Of a DNA stretch of 64,000 nucleotides, positions 44,267-54,131 are shown one piece after another. The notes beneath the pieces were generated by a model, which saw only the letters and a list, made by a program, of their open reading frames with translations, had not been told where the DNA came from and made no database searches. Positions within the stretch are counted from its first letter, which is position 1. Each line of letters starts with the position of its first letter. This stretch comes from JBCBDX01 sp038529265 (GTDB lineage Bacteria; Pseudomonadota; Alphaproteobacteria; Rhizobiales; Rhizobiaceae). The position numbers were made by a program, and so were the translations under genes. Location: contig JBCBDX010000013.1 in NCBI GenBank assembly GCA_038529265.1, positions 1-64,000 on the forward strand, read 5' to 3'.

Positions 44267-45102
44267 TGATGAGAAATCTCAAAATGGGCACATACTATCG
44301 GGCAGTCTTTTGTGGCTTTTTGTCGGCTACGACGCTCGTTGGACTACCCGCTGCGCACGCTGCTGATGGAGGGCCGGTTGACGGCGGCACGCACGTGTCA
44401 TCTGTCGAAACAGAAAGCCCTGAAAACAGCGTTATTTTGAGTTTTCGGCTTGGCTTGCAGGCTTATAAAAAGGGCCAAAAGGACGAGGCGTTTGAAGCCT
44501 ACCGCGCTGCCGCTGATCAAGGCCATAGCGGTGCCCGTTGGAAGCTCGCTCACATGTATGCCGAAGGTGATGGCACGCCTGAAGATGATTATCGGGCTTT
44601 CCAGCTGTTTGAAGAAATTGTGCAAGAAGGTGCAACGCCCGGTTCACGCGAACAAGCATTCATTGCCAATGCGTTGGTTTCACTTGCCGGCTATTTTCAA
44701 GCGGGTATTCCCGGCACGCCGGTCGAACCTGACCCAATGCGTGCGCGTGATCTCTATTGGCTGGCGGCGACCAATTTTGGCGAGCCGCATGCTCAATTTG
44801 AGATCGGATTGTACCATCTAGGTGACGGATCAAACCGGAACGGACAACGACAAGCGGCTCGTTGGTTCAATCAAGCGGCACAAAAAGGTCATGCTGGCGC
44901 TAAGGCAATGCTGGGTAAGTTATACTTCCAGTCTGGTCGAACGGTTGCTGGTTTGGCCTTGCTAACTGAAGCGTTGGAAATAGCGGCTGGCAGTGATCGT
45001 ATGTGGATACGTGGGCTGCAGGAGGGCGCTTTTGCTGTGTCTTCTGAGGGCGAGCGCCGCAAAGCGGTATCTATGGTTGAGTCTCGTTTGGCTTCGAAAT
45101 AA
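44266..45102 (+). CDS. exoR: ExoR-type periplasmic Sel1-repeat regulator
   Basis: 278 residues with a signal peptide (FCGFLSATTLVGLPAAHA). Tandem Sel1/TPR-like repeats follow: LGLQAYKKGQKDEAFEAYRAAADQGH, GARWKLAHMYAEGDG, AQFEIGLYHLGDG, AARWFNQAAQKGHAGAKAMLGKLYF. The order and wording match ExoR of Sinorhizobium from end to end, including the C-terminal MWIRGLQEGAFAVSSEGERR. ExoR binds and restrains the sensor ExoS, controlling succinoglycan and motility through ChvI. ATG 44266 is used; ATG 44284 (MGTYYRAVF) is a possible later start. Overlaps ilvD. Confidence 0.88.
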   Translation: MMRNLKMGTYYRAVFCGFLSATTLVGLPAAHAADGGPVDGGTHVSSVETESPENSVILSFRLGLQAYKKGQKDEAFEAYRAAADQGHSGARWKLAHMYAEGDGTPEDDYRAFQLFEEIVQEGATPGSREQAFIANALVSLAGYFQAGIPGTPVEPDPMRARDLYWLAATNFGEPHAQFEIGLYHLGDGSNRNGQRQAARWFNQAAQKGHAGAKAMLGKLYFQSGRTVAGLALLTEALEIAAGSDRMWIRGLQEGAFAVSSEGERRKAVSMVESRLASK

Positions 45103-45126
45103 CAGCTCTGAAACTGATTCCGCAGT

Positions 45127-45369
45127 TTAAGATAAGCCGTTGAATTCGCAGCCTTCTTGCAATGTTTGCCAAGAAGTATTGTTCAGAACGCGGCCGCATT
45201 TCATCGTAACTTCTTTACCGCTTACTTTGGCGCAGATTGTTTGGCCTTCATCAAAGTCGGCGCCCTGGTATCGGCAGGTGCAGTCCCCCAACTTAAGATG
45301 AGAAGACTGCGCGTACGCAGCACTGCCCCATGAAGCTAGCAAAAGCATACAGATGACGCCGATTCTCAT
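45127..45369 (-). CDS. Small secreted cysteine-containing protein
   Basis: 80 residues. Signal peptide MRIGVICMLLLASWGSAAYA with AYA cleavage, preceded by AAGGAG. The mature 60 residues hold five cysteines (GDCTCRYQG, ICAKVSG, KCGRVL, EGCEF), probably disulfide bonded in the periplasm. I know no named family; conserved small proteins of this kind occur in Rhizobiales. It converges with exoR and precedes xthA's end on the same strand. Confidence 0.75.
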   Translation of the reverse strand: MRIGVICMLLLASWGSAAYAQSSHLKLGDCTCRYQGADFDEGQTICAKVSGKEVTMKCGRVLNNTSWQTLQEGCEFNGLS

Positions 45370-45446
45370 AGAGATCTCCTTAGCTTTATAACTTTAGCGT
45401 CTCACAGGCGTTCGATTTTGGCAAATGGCTAGGAATGAAGCGATTT

Positions 45447-46235
45447 TCAACGGGTAAGATGGGCTACGACAGGTACATGGTCAGATGGCTTTTCCCAAGC
45501 GCGAACCTGCTTTTCAACATCGACAGCTGCGATCAAATCCATGGCTTCAGGGGAACACATTAAATGATCAATCCTTATTCCGTGGTTCTTTTGCCAAGCG
45601 CCAGCTTGGTAGTCCCAAAATGTATAAGCGACATCGTCGCTAGCGGCGCGTAGCGCATCTGTGAATCCCAAATTGGATAGCCTGCGAAATTGCTCGCGGC
45701 TTTCAGGGCGAAACAGTGCATCACCCTCCCAAACGTGTGGATCATGGCAGTCTTCAGGCATTGGAATCACATTGTAGTCGCCAGCCAGAACAATGGCCTC
45801 TTCCAAGGCAAGTCGCTCGATCGCAAGCGCTTCTAAGCGCCTCATCCAGCGGAGTTTATAGCCAAACTTGCGGTCTTCGGTGACTGGATTGCCATTGGGC
45901 AGATAAAGCGACACCACCCGTAATGCATGGCCGCCAACTGAGAAAACACCTTCAATGAAACGAGCCTGTTCATCTTCGTCGTCACCTGGAAGCCCCCGGT
46001 TTACCTCGTCAAATGGCAACTTGGAGAAGATGGCAACGCCATTAAAGCCCTTTTGGCCGTGGGTTTCGACATTATAGCCGAGCGCTTCGAATTGCTCGCG
46101 CGGGAAGCTTTCATCGATAGATTTGATTTCTTGCAGGCAAACGATGTCCGGTTGCGACTGCTCGAGCCATGATTTGACGGTTTCAAGGCGCGCTTTCACA
46201 CCATTGATGTTCCAAGTGGCAATCTTAAGAGGCAT
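45447..46235 (-). CDS. xthA: Exodeoxyribonuclease III
   Basis: 262 residues. AP endonuclease and 3'-5' exonuclease of base excision repair. MKIATWNINGVKAR-like start (here MPLKIATWNINGVKARL), catalytic LQEIKS, GDYNVIP, and C-terminal IDHLMCS and SDHVPVVAHL motifs are the family's metal and phosphate sites. The ATG at 46235 overlaps the erpA stop by 1 nt, so these two are co-translated. Confidence 0.94.
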   Translation of the reverse strand: MPLKIATWNINGVKARLETVKSWLEQSQPDIVCLQEIKSIDESFPREQFEALGYNVETHGQKGFNGVAIFSKLPFDEVNRGLPGDDEDEQARFIEGVFSVGGHALRVVSLYLPNGNPVTEDRKFGYKLRWMRRLEALAIERLALEEAIVLAGDYNVIPMPEDCHDPHVWEGDALFRPESREQFRRLSNLGFTDALRAASDDVAYTFWDYQAGAWQKNHGIRIDHLMCSPEAMDLIAAVDVEKQVRAWEKPSDHVPVVAHLTR

Positions 46236-46588
46236 CAAACAGAAAAACTCGTTCCGCAGCCACAAGAAGCAACGGCGTTCGGGTTACTGATCTTGAAAGA
46301 CTGGCCCATTAAATCGTCAACGAAATCGATCTGTGAGCCTTCCATATAGACAAGCGACAATTCGTCGATCAGCACGGTAGCACCATCTTTTTCAAAGACC
46401 AGATCATCGGGGTTTTTGTCTGCCACGAGGTCAAACTTATAGGAAAAGCCGGAACAGCCGCCGCCCTCAACCGACACGCGAAGGGCGGTTTTGTCGGTTT
46501 CGCCAGCCAGAACTTTCCCAACACGCGCGAAACACGCATCGGTTACTGTGACTGATTTACCTGCAATGTTCGTATCGTGTGCTGTCAT
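46235..46588 (-). CDS. erpA: Iron-sulfur cluster insertion protein ErpA
   Basis: 117 residues, A-type carrier (HesB/IscA family). The three cluster cysteines are Cys45 (GGGCSGFSY), Cys109 and Cys111 (SCGCGTSF). It hands [Fe-S] clusters to apoproteins such as dehydratases, including perhaps IlvD nearby (inference). Divergent from dgt with 86 nt between the starts, an order kept in rhizobia. Confidence 0.92.
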   Translation of the reverse strand: MTAHDTNIAGKSVTVTDACFARVGKVLAGETDKTALRVSVEGGGCSGFSYKFDLVADKNPDDLVFEKDGATVLIDELSLVYMEGSQIDFVDDLMGQSFKISNPNAVASCGCGTSFSV

Positions 46589-46674
46589 CAGTCAGCCACT
46601 CCCTTTCGCTATCTTAAAAGTATGGACGCGCGTGCCGAGCGTCAATAGATGCTGTAGGGGACAGGTGGACAATA

Positions 46675-47892
46675 ATGGCAAGTAACTTCAGCGGTATCGG
46701 CTTTGGCGATGGTGATCGCGCGCCTTATGCGTCTTTTCCCGAGCGCTCGCGTGGTCGCTTGCTGAAGGAGACCGAGAGCCCGACGCGAACTCCGTTTCAG
46801 CGTGACCGGGATCGGATTATTCATTCGACTGCCTTCCGACGCCTGAAACATAAGACGCAGGTGTTTTTTGCGCATGATCAGGACCATTTCCGAACGCGTC
46901 TTACACATACAATTGAGGTCGCCCAGATCGCGCGATCACTCTCTCGCGCGCTGCGCTTGGATGATGATTTGGCTGAGGCTATCGCGCTCGTGCATGATTT
47001 TGGTCATACGCCGTTCGGGCATACGGGCGAAGACATGCTCGACTCGCTTATGGCTGACTATGGTGGCTTTGAGCATAATGCCCAGTCCTTGAGGATCGTT
47101 ACCCAGCTGGAGCGTCGTTACGCAGAGTTCGATGGATTGAACCTGACTTGGGAAACGCTGGAAGGGTTAGTCAAGCATAACGGTCCTTTGCTTGCGACAG
47201 TTGGAGAAAGTGAAGCTAAGCGGGCGGTGCCTGCATCCATTATCAATTACAGTGAAATCCACGATCTGGAGCTAGCCAACCATGCGAGCCTTGAGGCGCA
47301 GGTTGCCGCTGTTGCGGACGACATCGCGTACAATACGCACGACTTAGATGATGGTTTGCGTTCGGGACTGCTAACGCTTGACATGCTCAAGCAAGTGCCT
47401 TTGGCGGGCGAGGCACTGTATGAGGTAGATCAAATTTACCCCTCACTGGATGATGAGCGCCGGGTGCACGAGATGTCCCGTCGCGTCATGACGAAGATGG
47501 TTGAAGACGTCATAGTATCGACGCTGCGCAGTCTCGGTGATTTGGCTCCGGAATCGGTTCAAGACATTCACGGGGCAGGTCGAACGATGGTTGCTTTTTC
47601 GCCTTCAATGGCAGAACAGGAAAAGGCGTTAAAGTCATTCCTTTTCATCAACCTTTATCGTCACGACAGCGTCCTTGAGCTGCGTGAACGTGCCGAGTGC
47701 GTGGTGCGGGACCTATTTCAGAGATTTATCATCAGTCCCGAAGAAATGAGTGGTGCATGGTCAGCTCAAGCGGCGCAATTGGAAGAGCCGGAACAGGCAC
47801 GGTTGGTTGCGGACTATCTCGCTGGGATGACCGATAGCTTTGCCTTGAAAGAACATCGGCGCTTGTTTGACCATACGCCGGATTTGGGATAG
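46675..47892 (+). CDS. dgt: Deoxyguanosinetriphosphate triphosphohydrolase
   Basis: 405 residues, HD-domain dNTPase (type 2 length). Key motifs: SRLKHKTQVF-like FRRLKHKTQVFF, RTRLTHTIEVAQIAR, VHDFGHTPFGHTGEDML (HD pair) and DDIAYNTHDLDDG. Hydrolyses dGTP to deoxyguanosine and triphosphate, limiting dNTP pools. argS follows 42 nt later on the same strand. Confidence 0.94.
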   Translation: MASNFSGIGFGDGDRAPYASFPERSRGRLLKETESPTRTPFQRDRDRIIHSTAFRRLKHKTQVFFAHDQDHFRTRLTHTIEVAQIARSLSRALRLDDDLAEAIALVHDFGHTPFGHTGEDMLDSLMADYGGFEHNAQSLRIVTQLERRYAEFDGLNLTWETLEGLVKHNGPLLATVGESEAKRAVPASIINYSEIHDLELANHASLEAQVAAVADDIAYNTHDLDDGLRSGLLTLDMLKQVPLAGEALYEVDQIYPSLDDERRVHEMSRRVMTKMVEDVIVSTLRSLGDLAPESVQDIHGAGRTMVAFSPSMAEQEKALKSFLFINLYRHDSVLELRERAECVVRDLFQRFIISPEEMSGAWSAQAAQLEEPEQARLVADYLAGMTDSFALKEHRRLFDHTPDLG

Positions 47893-47934
47893 CGACGCGC
47901 GCGAACGAACTCCCGCCATTACGGGCTTTTATCC

Positions 47935-49671
47935 ATGAACATATTCTCCGCTTTTCGGGCGCGCATTGCCGCTGCCGTCTCTGGTCTTGATATTGAAACA
48001 GCTAAACTACCGCTTGATCGTATCAATGTGGAACCCCCACGCGATCCTGCTCACGGCGATTTGGCGACCAATGCGGCAATGGTTTTGTCCAAGGCTGCGG
48101 CTATGAAACCACGTGACTTGGCTGAAAAGCTGGTTTTGGCGCTATCGAATGATCCTGATGTTGAGCAGGCCGCTGTTGCCGGTCCTGGGTTTATCAATTT
48201 GCGGATCTCAAACGCGTTTTGGCAGCAGCAGCTGTCGACAATCAATGAGCTTGGCACAAAATATGGCTCAGTCAGCCCTGATAATCCTCTGAAAATCAAT
48301 GTTGAATATGTCTCGGCGAATCCTACCGGGCCAATGCATGTCGGTCATTGTCGGGGTGCCGTTGTTGGCGATGTTTTGGCCAACCTTCTGACATTTGCAG
48401 GACATGATGTTACGAAGGAGTATTACACCAACGATGCCGGTTCACAGATTGATGTGCTCGCGCGCTCTGCGATGCTGCGGTATCGCGAGGCTCTCGGCGA
48501 ACCGATAGGTAAGATACCCGAAGGTCTTTACCCTGGCGATTATCTGGTGCCTGTTGGGCAGCGATTGGCAGAAGAGTTTGGTGCCAAGCTAAAGGATATG
48601 GCTGAATTCGAGGCCGTCGAACTGGTCAAACCAATCGTCATTGATGCCATGATGGACATGATCCGCGATGATCTAGCGGCGCTGAATGTGCATCACGACG
48701 TTTTCTTTTCAGAGCGAGCACTTCATGCTGGCAATGGGTCGCGCATTCGCACGGCCATTAATGAACTCGTCGTGAAGGGGCATGTTTACAAGGGAAAGTT
48801 GCCGCCGCCCAAGGGGCAGGTGGATGAGGAGTGGGAGGACCGCGAACAAACACTCTTTAAGTCAACTGAAGTCGGCGATGATCAGGACAGGCCCTTAATC
48901 AAGTCCGACGGTTCTTTTACATATTTTGCCGCTGATGTTGCCTACTTCTACGACAAGTTCGAGCGTGGCTTCAACGAGACTATCTTTGTTCTGGGCGCCG
49001 ATCATGGCGGGTATGTCAAACGTATGGAGGCACTCGCCAAAGCTGTCGCTGGCGACGCCGTGCGCATGAACATTCTGCTTTGCCAACTGGTGAAGCTATT
49101 TAAGAATGGCGAACAATTCAAAATGTCAAAACGGTCGGGCAACTTCGTCACGCTGCGCGAAGTTGTCGATGAAGTTGGGCGTGATGCAGTTCGTTTTATG
49201 ATGCTTTATCGCAAGAATTCAGAGCCGCTTGATTTCGACTTCGACAAGGTCACCGAGCAGTCAAAGGATAATCCTGTTTTTTACGTGCAATATGCCAATG
49301 CGCGCTGCCATTCTGTTTTCAGACAAGCAAATGAGCAGTTTGATGGCTCGGCACCAACGCCAGAAAATGTCGAGTTGCTCACCGATGAAGGTGAGTTGGC
49401 GCTGATCCGAAAGCTCAGTGAGTATCCGCGCTTGATTGAAGCAGCAGCGAATTCCCATGAGCCGCACCGCATTGCGTTTTACCTTTACGATCTAGCCAGC
49501 GCGTTCCATAGTCATTGGAATAAGGGGGCTGGCGAAGAGGCCTTACGGTTTGTTAAGGTTAACAACCCAAAATTGACCGGTGCCAGGCTCGCGCTGGTGC
49601 AGGGCGTTTTGAACGTTCTGTCATCCGGTTTGTCGATTTTGGGAGTGGATGCACCGCGCGAAATGCGCTGA
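47935..49671 (+). CDS. argS: Arginyl-tRNA synthetase
   Basis: 578 residues. Class I synthetase with the HIGH-like NPTGPMHVGHCRGAVVGD and the KMSKS region as FKMSKRSGNFVTLREV. The N-terminal Add-1 domain (FSAFRARIAAAVS) and C-terminal anticodon domain (YLYDLASAFHSHWN) are complete. Located between dgt and a SPOR-domain gene, as usual in Rhizobiales. Confidence 0.96.
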   Translation: MNIFSAFRARIAAAVSGLDIETAKLPLDRINVEPPRDPAHGDLATNAAMVLSKAAAMKPRDLAEKLVLALSNDPDVEQAAVAGPGFINLRISNAFWQQQLSTINELGTKYGSVSPDNPLKINVEYVSANPTGPMHVGHCRGAVVGDVLANLLTFAGHDVTKEYYTNDAGSQIDVLARSAMLRYREALGEPIGKIPEGLYPGDYLVPVGQRLAEEFGAKLKDMAEFEAVELVKPIVIDAMMDMIRDDLAALNVHHDVFFSERALHAGNGSRIRTAINELVVKGHVYKGKLPPPKGQVDEEWEDREQTLFKSTEVGDDQDRPLIKSDGSFTYFAADVAYFYDKFERGFNETIFVLGADHGGYVKRMEALAKAVAGDAVRMNILLCQLVKLFKNGEQFKMSKRSGNFVTLREVVDEVGRDAVRFMMLYRKNSEPLDFDFDKVTEQSKDNPVFYVQYANARCHSVFRQANEQFDGSAPTPENVELLTDEGELALIRKLSEYPRLIEAAANSHEPHRIAFYLYDLASAFHSHWNKGAGEEALRFVKVNNPKLTGARLALVQGVLNVLSSGLSILGVDAPREMR

Positions 49672-49753
49672 CGCTCGCCTCCATTTCCCCATATTGCGCT
49701 GGCATAGGCGTGATGCGGCGTGGGCCGTTGGGTAAGTGTATAAGGGTTGAGCG

Positions 49754-52168
49754 ATGAGCGATTCCAGCCAGATTAAGCATGATTCAGTTGCGCAAGATGA
49801 TCCATTTGCGGAGCTTCTACGCCTGACAGAGGAGGCGGCTCCCGAGGTAGAGGAAGCTGCCATAGAAGAAATTCCTGATGACGTTCAGGTGTTTGACGCA
49901 TCTGCCGAAGAAGCTGCGTCGCCGGTGACAACAATCGAAATGCCCGCTGACCTCGAAGAAGCGCTGTTGGCTGAGCTTGGTGTTGAGCCAGAGCCGGAAG
50001 CGGTTATTGGGTCGTCAGCCACTAACGAATCGGATGATGCGTTAGGTGAGGCTTTGACGGAGCCAACACCCGTCGAGCCACCTGCCTTGGACGATGAATT
50101 CGTTGCTCCAGAGGCTGAAATGGTGCCTGAATTGGTAGAGCCGACACAGCCAAGCCTTGAAGACGAACTTGCGGCACTTTTGGGCAATGAAGATGCCGGA
50201 ACACCTTTTGACGAACCAGATCTGCCCGTGCATGAGCCGGCGGCTCAAACCACGCTTTCAGATCAGGAAGCGCGCGCGTTGATGGAGACTGCGCTCGCTG
50301 ACGATGCTTTTATTGAACAGGATTTGGCTGAAGACACCACGGAGTTTGCAGCTTCGGACGCCGCTACTCCAGAAATCATCGACGCTAATTCAGCTCAGGT
50401 AGACCTTGAAGAGGCCATTGCTGCGGAAATCAACCAGTCTATGCCAGTGGATCCAGACCAGCTTGATACCGGTTTGGTGCTGGATGAAGGCGCTATCGCA
50501 GAAGCAGATGACCTTGATATTGACGCGTTGTTTGAAAATGCGTTGGCGGATGAAAACATATTCGATGATTTTTCTGAGGATGCTTCTCAGCAGGCCGGTG
50601 AAAGTGTGGTCGCTATTGAGCCTGCAGACGCTGAAACCGATCCGCTCGATGAGCTATTGGGGATTATGGGTGATGTGCCTGTCCAGCCGCCATCAACATT
50701 TGTGGAAGAACCGGTTGCAGAAGCCTCTGAGTTCGCAGGCGAACCTGAAACACTAGCGATGGCTCCTGCGCTTGAGACGCAAGAGATTGATCTTGAAGAT
50801 GATTTGGATCTTTCAGATTTCGATCTTGGAGTGGCTGGCGTTGAAGGCCAAAGCGAAGCGACAGCTACACACCAAGAAACCGGCGAAGAGACCTACGTCG
50901 TTGGTTCGACGGCGGCTACGGGTGTCGGCATGGCCGAGCAGGGGCTGGATCTATCCCTCGATGATGCGTTCGATGAAGTCCGTTTTGAAGCTGAACTCGC
51001 ACGAGACATGGAGTTTGTCGCACATGACGCGCAAGCGCGTTCCGGCGATGAGTTCGCCGATATGGAAACGGACTTGGAAGCGGATTTGTCCATGTCCGAG
51101 TTTGAGCCAGAACCCGAAGCGAAGAGCCAGCGTGGGTTAAAGATCGCTGCGATTGTCGGCTCGATCGCAGTTGCGGGTGCTTTGGGTTTATTCTTGTTTG
51201 CCGGTGGTTCTGGTGAGGACACAGCAGGCCCAGTTGTTGTTGAGGCCGATCCCGAACCAATCAAAGTACGCCCCGAGAACCCGGGCGGTACTGAAGTGCC
51301 CAATCAGGACAGTGCCGTTTTCGCTGGCAACGACGGCGCAAATGCGCCGTCACAACCGTCGCTTGTTGCGACATCAGAGGAGCCTGTGGATTTGGCCGGT
51401 TTGCCGACAGGTGAAGCGCCGAAGTCCGAAGATCGGCTTTTGCCGGAGGCTTCCAGTGACAATGCGATAAGTGGCCTACCGGCGGAAGAGGGTGCTGTAA
51501 CTCCGCGCCGGGTTCGTACGCTTGTGGTTCGCCCTGATGGAACCCTCGAAGAGCGCCCAATTGAAGAACCTGCAGTTGAAATCGCTGCAGTGGAACCGGC
51601 TGAAAGTGTTGTCGAACCTGCGCCAAGTGAAGTGGCGGTCGAGCCTGTCGGCACAACGCTACCAGCTGAAGGCACTCAGGTCGGCACCGATTCCGGTGTG
51701 GTTTTCCAACCACCAGCGGTTGAGACGGAAAGACCTGTCAATGAAGTGCCCGTTCGCCGTGTGCAGACACAGGTCGTGTCACCTAATGGTATCCCCAGTC
51801 GTCCAGCTGAGCAGCCAATTAATGTGATCAATGATCAGGCTGCATCGCAGCAAGTTGCTGCTGCCCCCGCTCAAACTGAAGTGCCAGCGCCCGTACCCGT
51901 GCCGCAGCCGGCAGCTGCGGCATCCGATGGTTTCAAGGTCCAAATCGCTTCGCTGCCAAGTCAGGCGCAAGCCCAGCAAACGTCCGCTAATCTTCTATCG
52001 CGCTTCAGAAATGTGCTTGGTGGTCGAGGTGTTGCTATTCGCGAAGCGCAAATCCCGGATCGTGGTACCTTTTATCGCGTGCAGGTGGATGCATCTTCGT
52101 TGGATGACGCCAACAGCCTTTGCGCCCAGTACAAGGCCGCCGGTGGCGACTGTATCGTTGTTCGCTAG
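49754..52168 (+). CDS. SPOR-domain cell-division protein, long acidic N-terminus
   Basis: 804 residues. The first 456 residues are highly acidic, rich in Asp, Glu, Ala and Pro, with no membrane segment, hence cytoplasmic and probably disordered. A single membrane span lies at about residues 461-479 (IAAIVGSIAVAGALGLFLFAG). The periplasmic part is proline/valine-rich up to about 720, then comes a SPOR domain (FKVQIASLPSQAQAQQTS ... FYRVQVDASSLDDANSLC). SPOR domains bind denuded septal peptidoglycan, so it should localise to the division site. nagZ follows 34 nt on. No function can be given for the long cytoplasmic acidic region. Confidence 0.88.
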   Translation: MSDSSQIKHDSVAQDDPFAELLRLTEEAAPEVEEAAIEEIPDDVQVFDASAEEAASPVTTIEMPADLEEALLAELGVEPEPEAVIGSSATNESDDALGEALTEPTPVEPPALDDEFVAPEAEMVPELVEPTQPSLEDELAALLGNEDAGTPFDEPDLPVHEPAAQTTLSDQEARALMETALADDAFIEQDLAEDTTEFAASDAATPEIIDANSAQVDLEEAIAAEINQSMPVDPDQLDTGLVLDEGAIAEADDLDIDALFENALADENIFDDFSEDASQQAGESVVAIEPADAETDPLDELLGIMGDVPVQPPSTFVEEPVAEASEFAGEPETLAMAPALETQEIDLEDDLDLSDFDLGVAGVEGQSEATATHQETGEETYVVGSTAATGVGMAEQGLDLSLDDAFDEVRFEAELARDMEFVAHDAQARSGDEFADMETDLEADLSMSEFEPEPEAKSQRGLKIAAIVGSIAVAGALGLFLFAGGSGEDTAGPVVVEADPEPIKVRPENPGGTEVPNQDSAVFAGNDGANAPSQPSLVATSEEPVDLAGLPTGEAPKSEDRLLPEASSDNAISGLPAEEGAVTPRRVRTLVVRPDGTLEERPIEEPAVEIAAVEPAESVVEPAPSEVAVEPVGTTLPAEGTQVGTDSGVVFQPPAVETERPVNEVPVRRVQTQVVSPNGIPSRPAEQPINVINDQAASQQVAAAPAQTEVPAPVPVPQPAAAASDGFKVQIASLPSQAQAQQTSANLLSRFRNVLGGRGVAIREAQIPDRGTFYRVQVDASSLDDANSLCAQYKAAGGDCIVVR

Positions 52169-52202
52169 TCGCGCTTGAGCACACTTTCAATCGGGGATCG
52201 CT

Positions 52203-53225
52203 ATGACGTCAGCCAAAGCCGTTATATTTGGGTGCGCAGGTCTGGCGTTTACGCCGGATGAGGTTATGTTCTTTCAAACGCACAAGCCTTGGGGGCTGAT
52301 CCTCTTTGCGCGCAATATTGGAGACGCGCAGCAAATCAAAGCGCTCACACGCCAGTTTCGCGAAATTGTGGGCCGAGAGAACGCTCCTGTCTTTATTGAT
52401 CAGGAAGGTGGCCGCGTTCAGCGGATCAAAGAACCAATCGCGCAAAAATACCCGTCAGGCGCGGTGCTTGGTGCCATTTATCAGAACCATGCGCAAAAGG
52501 GCCAACAGGCTGCATTTGAAATGAGCCTGTTGCATGCCGAAGACTTGCTACCCTTGGGCATAAATGCAGACTGTTTGCCGGTTTTGGATGTACCAGTGCC
52601 AGGTGCACATGACGTGATTGGCGATCGCGCCTACGGCCATGAAGTGAAGTCGGTCGCTGAACTTGGTCGTGCAGCAGCTGATGGTTTGTTGGCAGGTGGC
52701 GTGCTGCCGGTCATGAAACACATACCAGGTCACGGTCGAGCTGGCGTGGACAGCCATAAGGCTTTGCCTGTCGTTGAGACCGATCTTGCCACACTACAAG
52801 AAGTGGATTTTGCACCCTTTCGCCTGCATGCCGATTTGCCGATGGCGATGAGCGCTCACGTGGTTTACTCGGCGATTGATCGTGAAAATCCGGCGACGAC
52901 GTCCAAAACGGTGATTGATTCGGTTGTACGCGAATATATCGGCTTCGACGGGCTGCTCATGACCGATGACCTGTCAATGCATGCACTTTCTGGGGATTTC
53001 ACCGACAGAACCAATGCATCCTTTGCGGCTGGTTGCGATATTGTCCTACACTGTAACGGTGTGATGGACGAGATGGTTCCGGTTGCCGCAGCTTCGCCAT
53101 GGTTGGATGGCAAAGCGCTTGATCGGGCAGAACGGGCAACCAGCTTGCTTTCACAGCCGCAGGTGGGCAAGGACATGGCTCAATTGCGGAAAGACTTTAA
53201 TCGGCTGATATCAACCCACACCTAG
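52203..53225 (+). CDS. nagZ: Beta-N-acetylhexosaminidase NagZ
   Basis: 340 residues, glycoside hydrolase family 3. Removes GlcNAc from anhydro-muropeptides in peptidoglycan recycling (cytoplasm). The signature KHIPGHGRAGVDSHKALP holds the Asp-His loop used in NagZ catalysis; DQEGGRVQRI and the nucleophile region LLMTDDLSMHAL are present. In the conserved SPOR-nagZ-scpA-scpB string. Confidence 0.94.
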   Translation: MTSAKAVIFGCAGLAFTPDEVMFFQTHKPWGLILFARNIGDAQQIKALTRQFREIVGRENAPVFIDQEGGRVQRIKEPIAQKYPSGAVLGAIYQNHAQKGQQAAFEMSLLHAEDLLPLGINADCLPVLDVPVPGAHDVIGDRAYGHEVKSVAELGRAAADGLLAGGVLPVMKHIPGHGRAGVDSHKALPVVETDLATLQEVDFAPFRLHADLPMAMSAHVVYSAIDRENPATTSKTVIDSVVREYIGFDGLLMTDDLSMHALSGDFTDRTNASFAAGCDIVLHCNGVMDEMVPVAAASPWLDGKALDRAERATSLLSQPQVGKDMAQLRKDFNRLISTHT

Positions 53226-53257
53226 GGTTGACTTCAGTCCGACGAGGCTGAGGGTAA

Positions 53258-54121
53258 ATGGCGCAAGCTGCCGGCAAAGCAAAAAACTCAAACACGGACC
53301 AGCAAGTGCAACCGACGCCTATGGATCCTGTTTGGCAAGACAATGGACCGGAGCGTCGCGCGGGCGATCCCGCATTTCTGGTTGATTTGGCTGGATTTGA
53401 AGGCCCGCTTGACCTGTTGCTACATCTTGCCCGTAATCAAAAGGTGGATCTGAAACAGATTTCGGTTCTGGAACTTGCCCGGCAGTATCTCGCCTTTGTT
53501 GAAGAAGCAAAAGCCGTGCGTATGGAACTCGCGGCTGACTATCTTGTCATGGCCGCATGGCTAGCGTTTCTGAAGTCAAAACTGTTGATCCCGAAAATCA
53601 AGGATGATGACGGGCCATCCGGTGAAGAAATGGCTGCTATACTGCAGTTCCGCTTGCGCCGTCTTGAAGCTATGCGCGATGTGGCTGCCAAGCTTATCAA
53701 CCGGCACAGGCTCGGTAGGGATGTGTTCGTACGCGGCGCTCCAGAGACCGTGATTGTCGAGAAACGCAGCCTCTTTGAAGCCAGTCTCTACGACCTTCTG
53801 GGCGCATACGCGGAAGCGCGTCAGCGTGACGTTAGTGACGAGGTGGTTATTGAACGACGCAAGGTCTGGTCGCTGAAGGACGCGCGGTCGATTTTGCGTC
53901 GTATGGTTGGGGATATTGGTGATTGGTCGGCGCTTGATGCCTTTTTGATTGACGCGGTCACGGATCCGCGCGAACGCGCATCTGCTTTGGCAAGTGCGTT
54001 TGCAGTCAGCCTTGAAATGGTGAGGGAAGGCGAGATCGATATTCGTCAGGACAGGCCTTTTTCTGCGTTAATGCTACGCAAGCGACCCGCGGCGCCGTTA
54101 ACGGCAGAGGCATTGGATTAG
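53258..54121 (+). CDS. scpA: Segregation and condensation protein A
   Basis: 287 residues. The start of the core, VDLAGFEGPLDLLLHLARNQKVDL, and LADYLVMAAWLAFLKSKLLIP-like motif mark ScpA, the kleisin that bridges SMC heads. C-terminal winged-helix: VVIERRKVWSLKDARSILRRM. The first 45 residues are variable. scpB starts 10 nt after its stop. Confidence 0.93.
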   Translation: MAQAAGKAKNSNTDQQVQPTPMDPVWQDNGPERRAGDPAFLVDLAGFEGPLDLLLHLARNQKVDLKQISVLELARQYLAFVEEAKAVRMELAADYLVMAAWLAFLKSKLLIPKIKDDDGPSGEEMAAILQFRLRRLEAMRDVAAKLINRHRLGRDVFVRGAPETVIVEKRSLFEASLYDLLGAYAEARQRDVSDEVVIERRKVWSLKDARSILRRMVGDIGDWSALDAFLIDAVTDPRERASALASAFAVSLEMVREGEIDIRQDRPFSALMLRKRPAAPLTAEALD

Positions 54122-54131
54122 GGGGTTTTTG

